From contig JALUZF010000085.1 of assembly GCA_027012135.1 (NCBI GenBank), forward strand, positions 1 through 33,646: a stretch of 33,646 nt of DNA. The letters run 5' to 3'. This DNA is from Gammaproteobacteria bacterium (lineage in GTDB: Bacteria; Pseudomonadota; Gammaproteobacteria; GRL18). Both the position numbers and the translations under genes were made by a program. Positions 24,460 to 33,577 of this stretch are shown one piece after another. The notes below the pieces were generated by a model. The model worked only from the letters and a program-made list of their open reading frames with translations, did not search any database and was not told the origin of the DNA. How positions within the stretch are numbered: the stretch's first letter is position 1; every line of letters begins with the position of its first letter.

Positions 24460-25673
24460 ATACTTCTAAAAATAATACTGCTCAAGCTGATAAGGGCGGC
24501 AAACCATCTGCCCGGAATAATCCATTTTGTGATCCGACCCTGAAAAGTCGTCATGTGAGATCGAAACTTTTTAAGCTGTTTACCTTTTTATCCATCACTT
24601 TTGCCATCAGTTTTTTACTGTTTTTTCTGGGTGATATGATCATTAAGGGGCTGCCGGCTTTTAAACAGACCTATATTGAAGTTGATGTCACTTATAATGA
24701 TAAAACCATAAAGTCCACCCGTCGGGCCATTGATAAAAAGTACCGTAAGGTGGTCAGCCGTGCCTGGTTAAGAAACATTCCCCGTCTGGTGGAACAGAAC
24801 CCGGCTTTAATGGGTACAACCCAGCCTGCCTGGGTACTGGCTAACAGCCAGGTTGACCAGTATCTGAAAGGCCATCACTATAAACTTAAAGACAAATACC
24901 GCAAACTGATTGATACCATGAACCAAGACGGCAAGGTTGAAATGCGCTTTAATAAAAACTTTTTTACCCATGGTGATTCCAAGATACCTGAAAACTCCGG
25001 CTTTAAATCGGCCATTGTTGGTTCGGTACTGACCCTGATAGTCACCATGGTGGTGGCTTTTCCCCTGGGAGTCATGACCGCTGTCTATCTGGAAGAATTT
25101 GCTGATGACAACCGCTGGACACAGTTAATTGAAGTCAATATCAACAACCTGGCGGCTATTCCCTCTATTTTATTTGGTCTGCTGGGGCTGGCAGTATTTA
25201 TCAACCTGTTTGGTATGCCCCGCAGTTCGCCGCTGGTGGGCGGCCTGACTCTGGCCCTGATGACTCTGCCTATTATTATTGTCAGCTCCCGGGCAGCCCT
25301 GCGCAGTGTACCGGACAGTATTCGTCAGGCAGGCTATGGTCTGGGGCTGACGCGAGTGCAGGTGGTTCAGGATCATGTTCTGCCCCTGGCTTTTCCCGGT
25401 ATTATGACCGGTTCTATTATCGGCCTGGCCCAGGCCATGGGTGAAACAGCACCGCTGATTATTATCGGCATGATTGCCTTTATTCCCGATACACCGGGCT
25501 CTATTTTTGAAGCCGCCACCGTTATGCCGGCACAGATATTCACCTGGGCGGGCATGCCCGAACGGGCTTATATTGAACGCACCGCAGCCGGTATTATGGT
25601 ATTAATCAGCATACTGATTACACTTAATGCCCTGGCAATTTATTTACGCAAAAAATTTGAAGTTAAATGGTAA
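24456..25673 (+). CDS. pstA: Phosphate ABC transporter permease, long form
   Basis: Second membrane subunit. 405 residues, longer than E. coli PstA (296). The extra length is an extracytoplasmic insert (about residues 70-175, DUF3333-like) after the first helix at 41-62. The transport core follows: AVYLEEFADDN, NINNLAAIPSILFGLLGLAVF, and the loop AGYGLGLTRVQVVQDHVLPLAFPG. Starts inside the pstC stop. A 71-bp gap with a small hairpin (CTGTT/AACAG) precedes pstB. Confidence 0.95.
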   Translation: MNTSKNNTAQADKGGKPSARNNPFCDPTLKSRHVRSKLFKLFTFLSITFAISFLLFFLGDMIIKGLPAFKQTYIEVDVTYNDKTIKSTRRAIDKKYRKVVSRAWLRNIPRLVEQNPALMGTTQPAWVLANSQVDQYLKGHHYKLKDKYRKLIDTMNQDGKVEMRFNKNFFTHGDSKIPENSGFKSAIVGSVLTLIVTMVVAFPLGVMTAVYLEEFADDNRWTQLIEVNINNLAAIPSILFGLLGLAVFINLFGMPRSSPLVGGLTLALMTLPIIIVSSRAALRSVPDSIRQAGYGLGLTRVQVVQDHVLPLAFPGIMTGSIIGLAQAMGETAPLIIIGMIAFIPDTPGSIFEAATVMPAQIFTWAGMPERAYIERTAAGIMVLISILITLNALAIYLRKKFEVKW

Positions 25674-25744
25674 CCAGTCAGAAACTCAGCATTAACTAAG
25701 GTTATAAGTTGTTAAGCGTTCTGTTCAGTTAAACAGGTTTATTA

Positions 25745-26515
25745 ATGAAAAAAAATTTAAAAACAAAAGTATCTGTTAAGGATCTCAATCTATACTACGG
25801 GGATAACCAGGCCCTGCATGGTATTACCATGGCTATTTATGAAAACCAGATAACCGCTCTTATCGGGCCATCCGGTTGCGGCAAGTCGACTTTTTTACGC
25901 TGTCTAAACCGCATGAATGACTTAATCAATAGCGTTCGCATTGAAGGTGATATCGTTATTGACAGAAAAAATATCTATGATCGGGATGTAGACGAAGTCG
26001 CAGTCAGAAAACGGGTCGGCATGGTGTTCCAGCAGCCCAATCCGTTTCCCAAATCCATCTATGAGAATGTTGCCTATGCCCCCTTAAAACACGGCATTGT
26101 TAAAAAAGGTCCGGCCTGTGATGAACTGGTGGAAAAATCCCTTATTCAGGCTGGTTTATGGAACGAGGTTAAAGATAAATTATCTGAGCCAGGCACCTCA
26201 TTATCCGGAGGGCAGCAGCAGCGCTTATGTATTGCCCGAACCATTGCGGTGCAGCCTGACGTTATTCTTATGGATGAACCCACATCCGCGCTGGATCCTA
26301 TTTCAACGGAAAAAATTGAAGCGCTGATGCTGGAACTGAAGAAGGATTATACCATTATTATTGTCACCCATAATATGCAGCAGGCCGGCCGAATCGCCGA
26401 CATGACCGCATTTTTTCATATGGGCGACTTAATTGAATACGATGATACAGAAACTATATTTATTAATCCGACATTAAAGAAAACTGAAGATTATATTACT
26501 GGAAGGTATGGATAA
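25745..26515 (+). CDS. pstB: Phosphate ABC transporter ATPase
   Basis: ATP-hydrolysing subunit powering phosphate import. 256 residues. Walker [10 protein letters not shown] (41-49), Q-loop [11 protein letters not shown], signature LSGGQQQR (153-160), Walker [12 protein letters not shown] (175-185) and the switch His in [12 protein letters not shown] are all intact. [15 protein letters not shown] is specific to PstB. The last A of its stop codon is the first base of the phoU ATG. Confidence 0.98.
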   Translation: MKKNLKTKVSVKDLNLYYGDNQALHGITMAIYENQITALIGPSGCGKSTFLRCLNRMNDLINSVRIEGDIVIDRKNIYDRDVDEVAVRKRVGMVFQQPNPFPKSIYENVAYAPLKHGIVKKGPACDELVEKSLIQAGLWNEVKDKLSEPGTSLSGGQQQRLCIARTIAVQPDVILMDEPTSALDPISTEKIEALMLELKKDYTIIIVTHNMQQAGRIADMTAFFHMGDLIEYDDTETIFINPTLKKTEDYITGRYG

Positions 26516-27213
26516 TGTTAGCCATAGAAAAAGAAAAACTGAAACTGGTTAAAAAAGAGATTAAAGCGCTTGGCCAGACCACACTGGATATCAATGAGCA
26601 GATCCTGGTGGCTCTGGAACATTGCCGGCCCTGTAAGCTCAGAGATATAAAAAAAATACCCAAACAGCAACGCTATAAAAAAATTGATGCCATTGATAAT
26701 ATGATCATCAATATTTTTGCACTTTATACGCCTGAGGCCAGAGATCTGCGTCAACTGGTGGCCTTTTTAAAAATCACCAATGAATATGATCGGATTATAA
26801 ACAGTGCACACTCCTTTATCCGGGATTTTCCTAACGCCCTGTCTGATGACATTGACCAGGACTTTATCCTGGAATATGCCGTACCTTTGCAGAAATCTTC
26901 CGTCGCCGCACTTGAAAATGCCCTGTTATTACTGGATCTGGATGATAAGGAGTCCGTTAATGAGCATTATAAAATTGTCGTGGTAGAAGAAAGCAAAAAT
27001 GATGAGCTGTATAAAATTATTGAAAAAAGCCTGCTTAAAAAGACCAATGAAGATCTACACCTCTCCAGAGAATACCAGGACATAATGGCCGCCCTGCGCC
27101 GACTGGAAAAAATCGCCGACCGGGCCCTGAGTATTGCTTCTTTAATGCATTATGCTAAAGTCGGAGGAGAGATCAATAAAGTTCAATTATTAAGTAAGGA
27201 TGATAAGTCCTGA
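26515..27213 (+). CDS. phoU: PhoU phosphate-signalling protein
   Basis: Cytoplasmic regulator linking Pst transport to the PhoR-PhoB two-component system, holding PhoB inactive when phosphate is plentiful. 232 residues, two three-helix PhoU repeats (about 20-105 and 120-215), with EYDRIINSAHSFIRD in the first and RRLEKIADRALSIASL in the second, each around the usual E/DxxxxD metal-binding pattern. One-base overlap with pstB. phoB and phoR are not in the window. Confidence 0.9.
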   Translation: MLAIEKEKLKLVKKEIKALGQTTLDINEQILVALEHCRPCKLRDIKKIPKQQRYKKIDAIDNMIINIFALYTPEARDLRQLVAFLKITNEYDRIINSAHSFIRDFPNALSDDIDQDFILEYAVPLQKSSVAALENALLLLDLDDKESVNEHYKIVVVEESKNDELYKIIEKSLLKKTNEDLHLSREYQDIMAALRRLEKIADRALSIASLMHYAKVGGEINKVQLLSKDDKS

Positions 27214-27275
27214 GGGGAATAAGGACTAAGGTATTTCCCGGGTACGGTCATCTGAACTGACAGGAGCATCACTTA

Positions 27276-28208
27276 ATGGCAATTCACTGGTATCCGGGCC
27301 ATATGCATAAAGCCAATAAAGAAATCAGGGAGGCTCTGTCTGCCATTGATCTGATTATTGAAGTGCTTGATGCCCGTATCCCCTACAGCAGCCAGAACCC
27401 TCTGCTCTCAACCATCCGTGGTAACAAACCCTGCATCAAGGTACTGACCAAAAGTGATCTGGCTGATCCGGACCTGACCCGTCAATGGCAGAACTGGCTG
27501 GAACAGGAACAGGGGGTTAAAACCCTGTCTCTGAGCACTGAGCATCCCGAACAGATGCGCCAGTTAATTGAGCTGTGCAAAAAGATGATGCTTAACCGTC
27601 CGGGTAAACGGGAACTCATCAATACCATGATTATGGGCATACCCAATGTCGGCAAATCCAGTTTAATTAATATCCTGGCAGGAAAAACCATTGCTAAAAC
27701 CGGCAATGAACCCGCCGTCACCAAAGCTCAGCAGCGTATCAAACTGGAGGGCGGCATCAATCTGCTGGATACGCCCGGGGTATTATGGCCCAAAGTTGAA
27801 AACGAGCCCAGTATGTATCGGCTGGCTGTTTCCGGAGCCGTAAAAGACACCGCTTTTGAATACGATGATATTGCTTTTTTCGCAGCCGAATATTTAATAT
27901 CAGCCTATCCTGAAGCGCTCATGGAACGCTTTAAACTGGAAACTGTCCCCAATAACGAGCTGGAACTGATTGAAGCCATTGGCCGCAAACGCGGTTGTCT
28001 GCGTGGCGGCGGGCAGGTGGATTTAAATAAAGCCAGCAAGATACTGCTGACTGAACTGCGTGCCGGCCAGATTGGGCGTATCAGCCTTGAAACACCCGGA
28101 ATAATTGAACAGGAACTGATTGTTCTAAAACAAAAGCTCGAACAGAAGCAGGCCGGAAAAGCCACAAAGAAAAAACGTGGCAGGGCAAACAGAAAAAGAA
28201 AAATTTAA
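27276..28208 (+). CDS. Ribosome biogenesis GTPase, YlqF/RbgA family
   Basis: GTPase of the circularly permuted YlqF/YawG family, which assists 50S maturation. 310 residues. The permuted motif order is seen: G4 TKSD (58-61), then G1 GIPNVGKSS (121-129), then G3 DTPG (165-168). HWYPGHMHKA (4-13) is the family N-terminus. The C-terminus is lysine/arginine-rich (KKKRGRANRKRKI), suited to rRNA contact. GGAGC-type ribosome site upstream. Its stop lies 3 bp from the convergent AOR gene. Confidence 0.92.
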   Translation: MAIHWYPGHMHKANKEIREALSAIDLIIEVLDARIPYSSQNPLLSTIRGNKPCIKVLTKSDLADPDLTRQWQNWLEQEQGVKTLSLSTEHPEQMRQLIELCKKMMLNRPGKRELINTMIMGIPNVGKSSLINILAGKTIAKTGNEPAVTKAQQRIKLEGGINLLDTPGVLWPKVENEPSMYRLAVSGAVKDTAFEYDDIAFFAAEYLISAYPEALMERFKLETVPNNELELIEAIGRKRGCLRGGGQVDLNKASKILLTELRAGQIGRISLETPGIIEQELIVLKQKLEQKQAGKATKKKRGRANRKRKI

Positions 28209-28211
28209 ACT

Positions 28212-30206
28212 TTATACATGACTATGATACTGCGCCGGTGTTTTAGAATCCGCTATATTATCCGGCCCGGCCTGAAAAGCCTGTTCCTGGGCATTGAGTA
28301 TAGCCTGCCAGAAGGCCTGTGCCGTTAGCTGAATATCATCATGGTTCTGCCAGCGGAACAGGCTGTTATCCTCAGAACCGCTGCTGCCGCAATATTCCAG
28401 ATAATTAAAAAACAGCTCAGCCATGCGTTTGGTTTCCCAGGGCACCGCTTTACCCTTTTCATGTTCATTAATTTCCTGAGCCAGCTGGTAATGGAATTCC
28501 TTAAAATCAATATCCAGATCAAAGCGGTCATTAATAATAATACCGCACAAAGGCTCAGACCACTGACGGTGGAAGCGGCAGACACCGCAATTATCACTGA
28601 TCAGTTCATACACCATGCGTTCGACATTCTTACGCCCCAGATCATCCGGGGTAGTAAAACCACCCCCGTAAAAGACATAATATTTACCCATTAAAGGCAT
28701 GGGGCTGCCCATACCGGGCACCCAGTACTGGTTTGGTACCATATGGCCATTGTCGGCATGGGAAAGAAATACCGCCCGTTCCAGTGGTGCAGTATCCGGA
28801 TACTGTTCATTTAAGTCATACGCCGCCAGACGGATACCTTTACGAAAAACGGCTGCACGCTCATCAAACAGGATGGTATTAATTAACTTAATAGCAAACT
28901 GCGCGTTACGCATACTGTCCTTCACCAGGTCAAATTCTTTAGTATCCGCAGTAAACTGCTGAAACTTCATTTCTGATTTATCAGGAAAACCAAATTTATC
29001 CGCCGGGATCAGATCATGCGCAACACATTCCATAATCCAGGCCAGAGTGCCGCCAATCTGAATCGCATCCATGCCCATGGCATCCGCATGGTCATTTAAT
29101 ATTTCAGCGGCTCTCTGGTCAAAAACACCGCATTGAGGCCCCAGGGCATGGTAGGGCTCATAATCTTTTTTATACTTGCCATTAAGTTTTTTACAGGCTG
29201 TAGCACAGGGCTCACCGCAATGGTCAAAATTTTTGGTTTCTATGGTTTCTTCATTATATTGTTTCAGATAATGATCAACGATAAAGTCCTTATGCTGCTT
29301 CAGTCGTTCCTCATTACTGGCGGAGGTGCTGCGATAGTTAAAGGTCATCAGCATATCGCCAATATTATGCAGGTTGGCACCAAAGGTACCGCCGGTTTTA
29401 ATTTTGGGATCATAGTAATATTTTACGGTTGCGGCTTTATCCACCTTAACCCCTTTATTACCGAAATGTTCAGTAAAATAAACATCCGTATCTCTGGCTT
29501 TAGGCTTGTGTGGATCCACCCAGTCGCCGCCAAACAGACAGCCGACAATATTATGCTGATGAAACAGGCGACTGCCCATGCCGCCCCGTCCACACCAGTC
29601 AACCACTGCGGTAAACTTACCTTTTTTTACCGTGGTGGAAGCAATAGTCCCTTCATTGGTCAGCTCACCGGCCGGCCCAACGACAAAGGCCCGTACCCTT
29701 TTTTTATCGTATTCATCCGCCCAGCGATCAAAAATAGCGTGCTGCAGCGCATAAATACCAATAACCTCTTCACCGTCATAATCTTCTTCACTGGTTTTAT
29801 AGCCCTTCCAGACCTGCTGATAATCTTCAAAAGGCTCCAGGCGTACCAAAATATTGTCACCGTCATTATTAAGCAGCAGCACACTGGGTTTTTCACATCG
29901 ACCCGACAGACAAACATAATTAACCCCGACATGCTGGAAGGTATAAGCAGCACCGCCCATAGAAGAGATATAAAAACTTTCCCATTGCGGGCTGTACCCA
30001 CAGAACACCATGCGTCTGGAACCCGGAATGGAACTACTGGCCAGCAGGCCTTCACCAAAAGTAAATACCTCCGGGTTTTCCTTATAACGTTTCCAGCCGT
30101 AATCCACCGGTCCCAGAATGTTATCTTCTTTGGTAATTTCCTTAACCTGCCACTGGGCCGTATTCAAATCCACCAGCAGTTCTTTTTGAATAAAGGGTAC
30201 AGACAT
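28212..30206 (-). CDS. Aldehyde:ferredoxin oxidoreductase family protein
   Basis: Tungsten- or molybdenum-bispyranopterin enzyme of the AOR family, which oxidises aldehydes to acids or runs in reverse with ferredoxin. 664 residues. N-terminal domain with FYISSMGGAAYTF; GRGGMGSRL (206-214); cluster cysteines in HCGEPCATACKK (Cys330, 334, 338) and NCGVCRF (Cys540, 543); DHADAMGMDAIQIGG is the AOR pterin-binding segment. The spacing CxxxCxxxC differs from the CxxCxxxC of Pyrococcus AOR. No signal peptide, so cytoplasmic. It starts 13 bp after the transporter gene. No partner ferredoxin or cofactor gene is nearby. Substrate unknown. Confidence 0.9.
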   Translation of the reverse strand: MSVPFIQKELLVDLNTAQWQVKEITKEDNILGPVDYGWKRYKENPEVFTFGEGLLASSSIPGSRRMVFCGYSPQWESFYISSMGGAAYTFQHVGVNYVCLSGRCEKPSVLLLNNDGDNILVRLEPFEDYQQVWKGYKTSEEDYDGEEVIGIYALQHAIFDRWADEYDKKRVRAFVVGPAGELTNEGTIASTTVKKGKFTAVVDWCGRGGMGSRLFHQHNIVGCLFGGDWVDPHKPKARDTDVYFTEHFGNKGVKVDKAATVKYYYDPKIKTGGTFGANLHNIGDMLMTFNYRSTSASNEERLKQHKDFIVDHYLKQYNEETIETKNFDHCGEPCATACKKLNGKYKKDYEPYHALGPQCGVFDQRAAEILNDHADAMGMDAIQIGGTLAWIMECVAHDLIPADKFGFPDKSEMKFQQFTADTKEFDLVKDSMRNAQFAIKLINTILFDERAAVFRKGIRLAAYDLNEQYPDTAPLERAVFLSHADNGHMVPNQYWVPGMGSPMPLMGKYYVFYGGGFTTPDDLGRKNVERMVYELISDNCGVCRFHRQWSEPLCGIIINDRFDLDIDFKEFHYQLAQEINEHEKGKAVPWETKRMAELFFNYLEYCGSSGSEDNSLFRWQNHDDIQLTAQAFWQAILNAQEQAFQAGPDNIADSKTPAQYHSHV

Positions 30207-30219
30207 TTATTTTCTCCAC

Positions 30220-31179
30220 TTATTCTTCAATACAAATCCGTTTCTCAAGTACAGCACGAAATGTTTTTATAATCAACATGCTAATGAATAAAGTCAGTAT
30301 TGCCAGCAAAAATATGGCAATTATGGAAAATACAACATTCTGAGTATGCTGATACATCACCATGGTAGCAATACTGATGGCCGCCAGAGGAAACGAATAC
30401 GCCCACCAGGATAGAAAGAAATCCAGTTTGGAAAACTTACGATATTGGGTAAATACCAGTAAAGTAAAAAACAGACCTGAAAAATACAGGATTCTGGCAA
30501 AGTTATCCATCTCACCCGTTAATTTAAGATAGGCTAAAAAACCAACAGCAGGAGGGGCAATCAAAATAAAGAAAGTAGGTATTAATTTCCCTGGCAAGGC
30601 AGGGTGAAAAATAATACGATAAAAAATAATGGTCAGCAGTACGGGCCAGAAAACCACACCAATACTGAAAAAGAACCAGGAAATATCACTATACCCCAGA
30701 GGAACACCGGCAACAGGCACCAGAATATTACCCACAATAGGAATAAACCAGGACGGATTCATATGATTAATCTCAAAATAATCATGATTAATCCAGGCAC
30801 TCATTACAAACAGAGTAAACCCCAGATGCATAATAGCCCCCATAGCCCACAGAGCATAAGCCAGAGGCTGGTTATTATGCAGCATACAGATAGACAATAA
30901 TAACAGGCTAATAGATACTGTAGGAAAAAAACTGATTTTAATGGGGTGATGAAACTCTTTAATAACCGCTTCTTTTTCCTTAACCAGTTTAAACAGATAA
31001 ACCATCAGGATAGAGATAAACAAAAGCAAGGTAGTAAAGGATAAAATCATGGATACACCAGGCTCCAGATGATAAATACTTTCTGCCCTGGTAATTGCAA
31101 TACTGAAACCAGCCATCCCCATAACCGAGGAAAAAAAAGATACTGGAAAATTTGCCAGCCTTGATAAATTTTGTTGCAT
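30220..31179 (-). CDS. SLAC1/TehA-family anion transporter
   Basis: Integral membrane protein, 319 residues, with about ten hydrophobic helices. NFPVSFFSSVMGMAG (10-24) is the hallmark first helix of the tellurite-resistance/dicarboxylate (TDT) family, which includes TehA, the yeast sulfite pump Ssu1 and plant SLAC1. FIPIVGNILVPVAG and the following helices fit. Substrate cannot be read from sequence; anions such as sulfite or organic acids are possible. It is the first gene of a two-gene unit with the AOR gene and is divergent from the YjgR-like gene. Confidence 0.87.
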   Translation of the reverse strand: MQQNLSRLANFPVSFFSSVMGMAGFSIAITRAESIYHLEPGVSMILSFTTLLLFISILMVYLFKLVKEKEAVIKEFHHPIKISFFPTVSISLLLLSICMLHNNQPLAYALWAMGAIMHLGFTLFVMSAWINHDYFEINHMNPSWFIPIVGNILVPVAGVPLGYSDISWFFFSIGVVFWPVLLTIIFYRIIFHPALPGKLIPTFFILIAPPAVGFLAYLKLTGEMDNFARILYFSGLFFTLLVFTQYRKFSKLDFFLSWWAYSFPLAAISIATMVMYQHTQNVVFSIIAIFLLAILTLFISMLIIKTFRAVLEKRICIEE

Positions 31180-31326
31180 TTTAATGCTCCTTATATCTCA
31201 TTAGCCGAAAGAGTAAAGAAAAACAGAAATTCTCTCAGTGACTTTATCACCGGACAACAGTAAAGATTGTAATTTACTGAGTGAAAAATTAAGATGTAAA
31301 AAAACAGACTTATATACGAGGACAAT

Positions 31327-32820
31327 ATGGCAGTACAGTTTTTAATTGGTGGTAATGAGCAGACCCAGGTCCATTTTTCAGCTAAAACAGCCAATCGTCA
31401 TGGTATGATTGCCGGTGCTACCGGAACCGGTAAAACCGTTACCCTGCAGATACTGGCTGAAAACTTTTCCCGCATCGGGGTGCCGGTATTTCTGGCTGAT
31501 GTTAAAGGTGATTTATCCGGCCTGGCCAGTGCCGGGAAAATGAATAAAAAAATTCAGTCCCGTATTGATACCATTAAAATTGATAATTTCAGTAATCACG
31601 CCAGCCCGGTACTGTTCTGGGACCTGTTCGGCAAAAAAGGTCATCCCGTACACACCACTATTTCAGAAATGGGTCCCCTGCTGTTATCTAACCTGTTAGA
31701 ACTCAATGAAGTTCAGACCGGAATTTTATACTCAGCCTTTGCCATTGCCGATGATAACGGTATGTTATTACTGGATCTCAAAGATCTGCGCAGTATGCTG
31801 AACTGGATGGGACAAAATGCCAAAGATCTTTCCATGGAATACGGCAATATCAGTGCTGCCAGTATTGGTGCCATTCAACGCCGTCTGATGATCCTCGAAC
31901 AGCAGGGTGCAGAAAAACTGTTTGCCGAGCCGGCACTGCAGTTATCCGACCTGATGATCACCGATTTTTCCGGCCAGGGCGTGATCAGTATTATGGATGT
32001 CACCAAATTACTGCAAAAATCACCCCGGGTCTATGCTTCTTTTCTTATCTGGCTGCTGGCCGAACTGTACGAACAGTTACCGGAAGTCGGTGATGCAGAA
32101 AAACCTAAAATGGTGCTGTTTTTTGATGAAGCCCATTTATTATTTGATCGGGCACCCCGCTCACTGATTGACAAAATAGAACAGGTGGTACGCCTGATCC
32201 GCTCCAAAGGTGTCGGTATTTATTTTATCAGCCAGAGTCCCCTGGATATTCCGGAAGACATTATGGGCCAGCTGGGCACAAAAATTCAGCATGCCCTGCG
32301 TGCCTTTACGCCTAAGGAAAAGAAAACCGTTAAACTGGTGGCTGAAACTTTTAGAGAAAACCCCAGTCTGGATACCAGAACAGCCATCACTGAACTGAAA
32401 ACCGGCGAAGCCCTGGTCTCCGTACTGGATGACAACGGCGCACCTACACCGGTAGAACGGGCTCTGATCTGCCCGCCAGCTTCCCGTATCGGGCCGCTGA
32501 AAAAAGCAGAGCGTGATGAAATAATCAACCGTTCCCCACTTAAAGGCCGTTATGAACAGCTTATAGATCGTGAATCGGCTTATGAAATTCTGAAAAAACG
32601 AGCTGAACAGGAACGTCAGCTGGAACAACAGACCCGGCAGGCCGAAGCGGAAGCAAAAGCGCGTGCCAAAGCAGAGAAGGCCGCTGCCAGAAGCCGCTCA
32701 TCCGGCCGCCAGAGACAAAGCTATGCCGAGTCCATGACCAAAAGCGTATTACGCTCGGTCGGCAGCTCTCTGGGCAGACAGATTGTACGGGGGATTATGA
32801 AAACCTTATTGGGTAAATAA
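31327..32820 (+). CDS. YjgR-like ATPase, DUF853 (HerA-type)
   Basis: Predicted cytoplasmic ATPase of the HerA/FtsK superfamily; its role in the cell is unknown. 497 residues. Walker A GATGTGKT (30-37), VFLADVKGDLSG (54-65), Walker B FFDEAHLLF (265-273), sensor-like YFISQSP, and GTKIQHALRAFTPKE near the C-domain. A charged coiled-coil (about 420-465, EQERQLEQQTRQAEAEAKAR) precedes a basic tail. GAGG lies before the ATG. Divergent from the SLAC1-AOR unit, 147 bp apart. Confidence 0.93.
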   Translation: MAVQFLIGGNEQTQVHFSAKTANRHGMIAGATGTGKTVTLQILAENFSRIGVPVFLADVKGDLSGLASAGKMNKKIQSRIDTIKIDNFSNHASPVLFWDLFGKKGHPVHTTISEMGPLLLSNLLELNEVQTGILYSAFAIADDNGMLLLDLKDLRSMLNWMGQNAKDLSMEYGNISAASIGAIQRRLMILEQQGAEKLFAEPALQLSDLMITDFSGQGVISIMDVTKLLQKSPRVYASFLIWLLAELYEQLPEVGDAEKPKMVLFFDEAHLLFDRAPRSLIDKIEQVVRLIRSKGVGIYFISQSPLDIPEDIMGQLGTKIQHALRAFTPKEKKTVKLVAETFRENPSLDTRTAITELKTGEALVSVLDDNGAPTPVERALICPPASRIGPLKKAERDEIINRSPLKGRYEQLIDRESAYEILKKRAEQERQLEQQTRQAEAEAKARAKAEKAAARSRSSGRQRQSYAESMTKSVLRSVGSSLGRQIVRGIMKTLLGK

Positions 32821-32917
32821 CAGGTTATTTACCAGCCTAAGAAAAAGTGTACGGAAATATTAGACCTCATCACAAGTAGCTGGCTCAAAAATTAGATACC
32901 GATTATTGATCTTTGCT

Positions 32918-32942
32918 TATAATGCGCATACACTATACGCAT
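32918..32942 (+). promoter_or_regulatory. ccdAB promoter and operator
   Basis: TATAAT (32918-32923) overlaps the inverted repeat ATGCGCATA-CAC-TATACGCAT (32922-32942, one mismatch), 22 bp before ccdA. Its position fits autorepression by the antitoxin-toxin complex, as in other ccd operons. No good -35 is seen. Confidence 0.65.
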
Positions 32943-32964
32943 CATCATTTCAAGAGTTGTAATT

Positions 32965-33207
32965 ATGAAAGCTTTCGATATTAAAGCACCTAAAAAACCA
33001 GCCAATCTTTCTATAAACAGCGACTTACTTACAAAAGCGCGTGAAATGAATATTAATCTTTCAGCCACACTTGAAAACGAGCTAGCCAGACAGCTAAAAA
33101 TCAAGCAAAAAGAACAATGGCTCGAAGAAAATGCCAAAGCCATTCAGACTTATAACGATTTTGTTGATAATGAAGGAATTTTTAGTGACGGTATCAGGAA
33201 TTTCTAA
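32965..33207 (+). CDS. ccdA: CcdA-type antitoxin
   Basis: 80 residues. The N-terminal half (LSINSDLLTKAREMNINLSATLENELA) is a ribbon-helix-helix-like DNA-binding domain; the C-terminal tail (NEGIFSDGIRNF) matches the CcdB-binding tail of CcdA, with Phe in place of the final Trp. It neutralises CcdB and should repress its own promoter. The stop overlaps the ccdB ATG by one base. Confidence 0.9.
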   Translation: MKAFDIKAPKKPANLSINSDLLTKAREMNINLSATLENELARQLKIKQKEQWLEENAKAIQTYNDFVDNEGIFSDGIRNF

Positions 33208-33524
33208 TGAGCCAGTTTACCGTTTATAAAAACAAAAATCCCAGAACCAGGAAAACCTTTCCCCTTTTACTCGATATTCAATCTGATTTACTGGATCAAC
33301 TTCGTACCACAGTCGTTATTCCACTTGGTAAGTATTCAATAGTTAAAGAACAGGTTATTACAAAACTTTGTCCAGTTATAGAAATTGAGGGTACCAAATA
33401 TGCAGCTCTCACCCAACAAATGGCCGGTATAGAAAGAGCTTTATTAGGCAGCGCAGTCACAAATATTTCTGACTATAGATCTGAATTTATTGATGCCATT
33501 GATCTAATCATTTCTGGCATCTAA
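33207..33524 (+). CDS. ccdB: CcdB-type gyrase toxin
   Basis: 105 residues. Gyrase-poison fold signature: FTVYKNKNPRTRKTFPLLLDIQSDLLD (4-30), VVIPL (36-40), TKLCPVIEIEG, and a C-terminal helix ending FIDAIDLIISGI. F-plasmid CcdB ends in Trp99-Gly100-Ile101, which contacts GyrA; here the Trp is Ser while Gly-Ile are kept. Toxicity is therefore uncertain. Begins in the ccdA stop codon, so translation is coupled. Confidence 0.9.
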   Translation: MSQFTVYKNKNPRTRKTFPLLLDIQSDLLDQLRTTVVIPLGKYSIVKEQVITKLCPVIEIEGTKYAALTQQMAGIERALLGSAVTNISDYRSEFIDAIDLIISGI

Positions 33525-33559
33525 CGATTAAATTCACATACCAAAAAAGTAAGATAAAT

Positions 33560-33577
33560 AACGGAATGCCGTTTTTT
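33560..33577 (+). terminator. Weak rho-independent terminator after ccdB
   Basis: AACGG-AATG-CCGTT (5-bp stem, 4-base loop) followed by TTTT, about 35 bp after the ccdB stop. Short stem, so moderate support. Confidence 0.6.

Noticed and set aside
29133-30272. 379-residue plus-strand reading frame opposite the AOR gene
   Set aside because: It lies antisense to a full-length gene with cofactor-binding and cluster cysteine motifs and shows no recognisable domain of its own.
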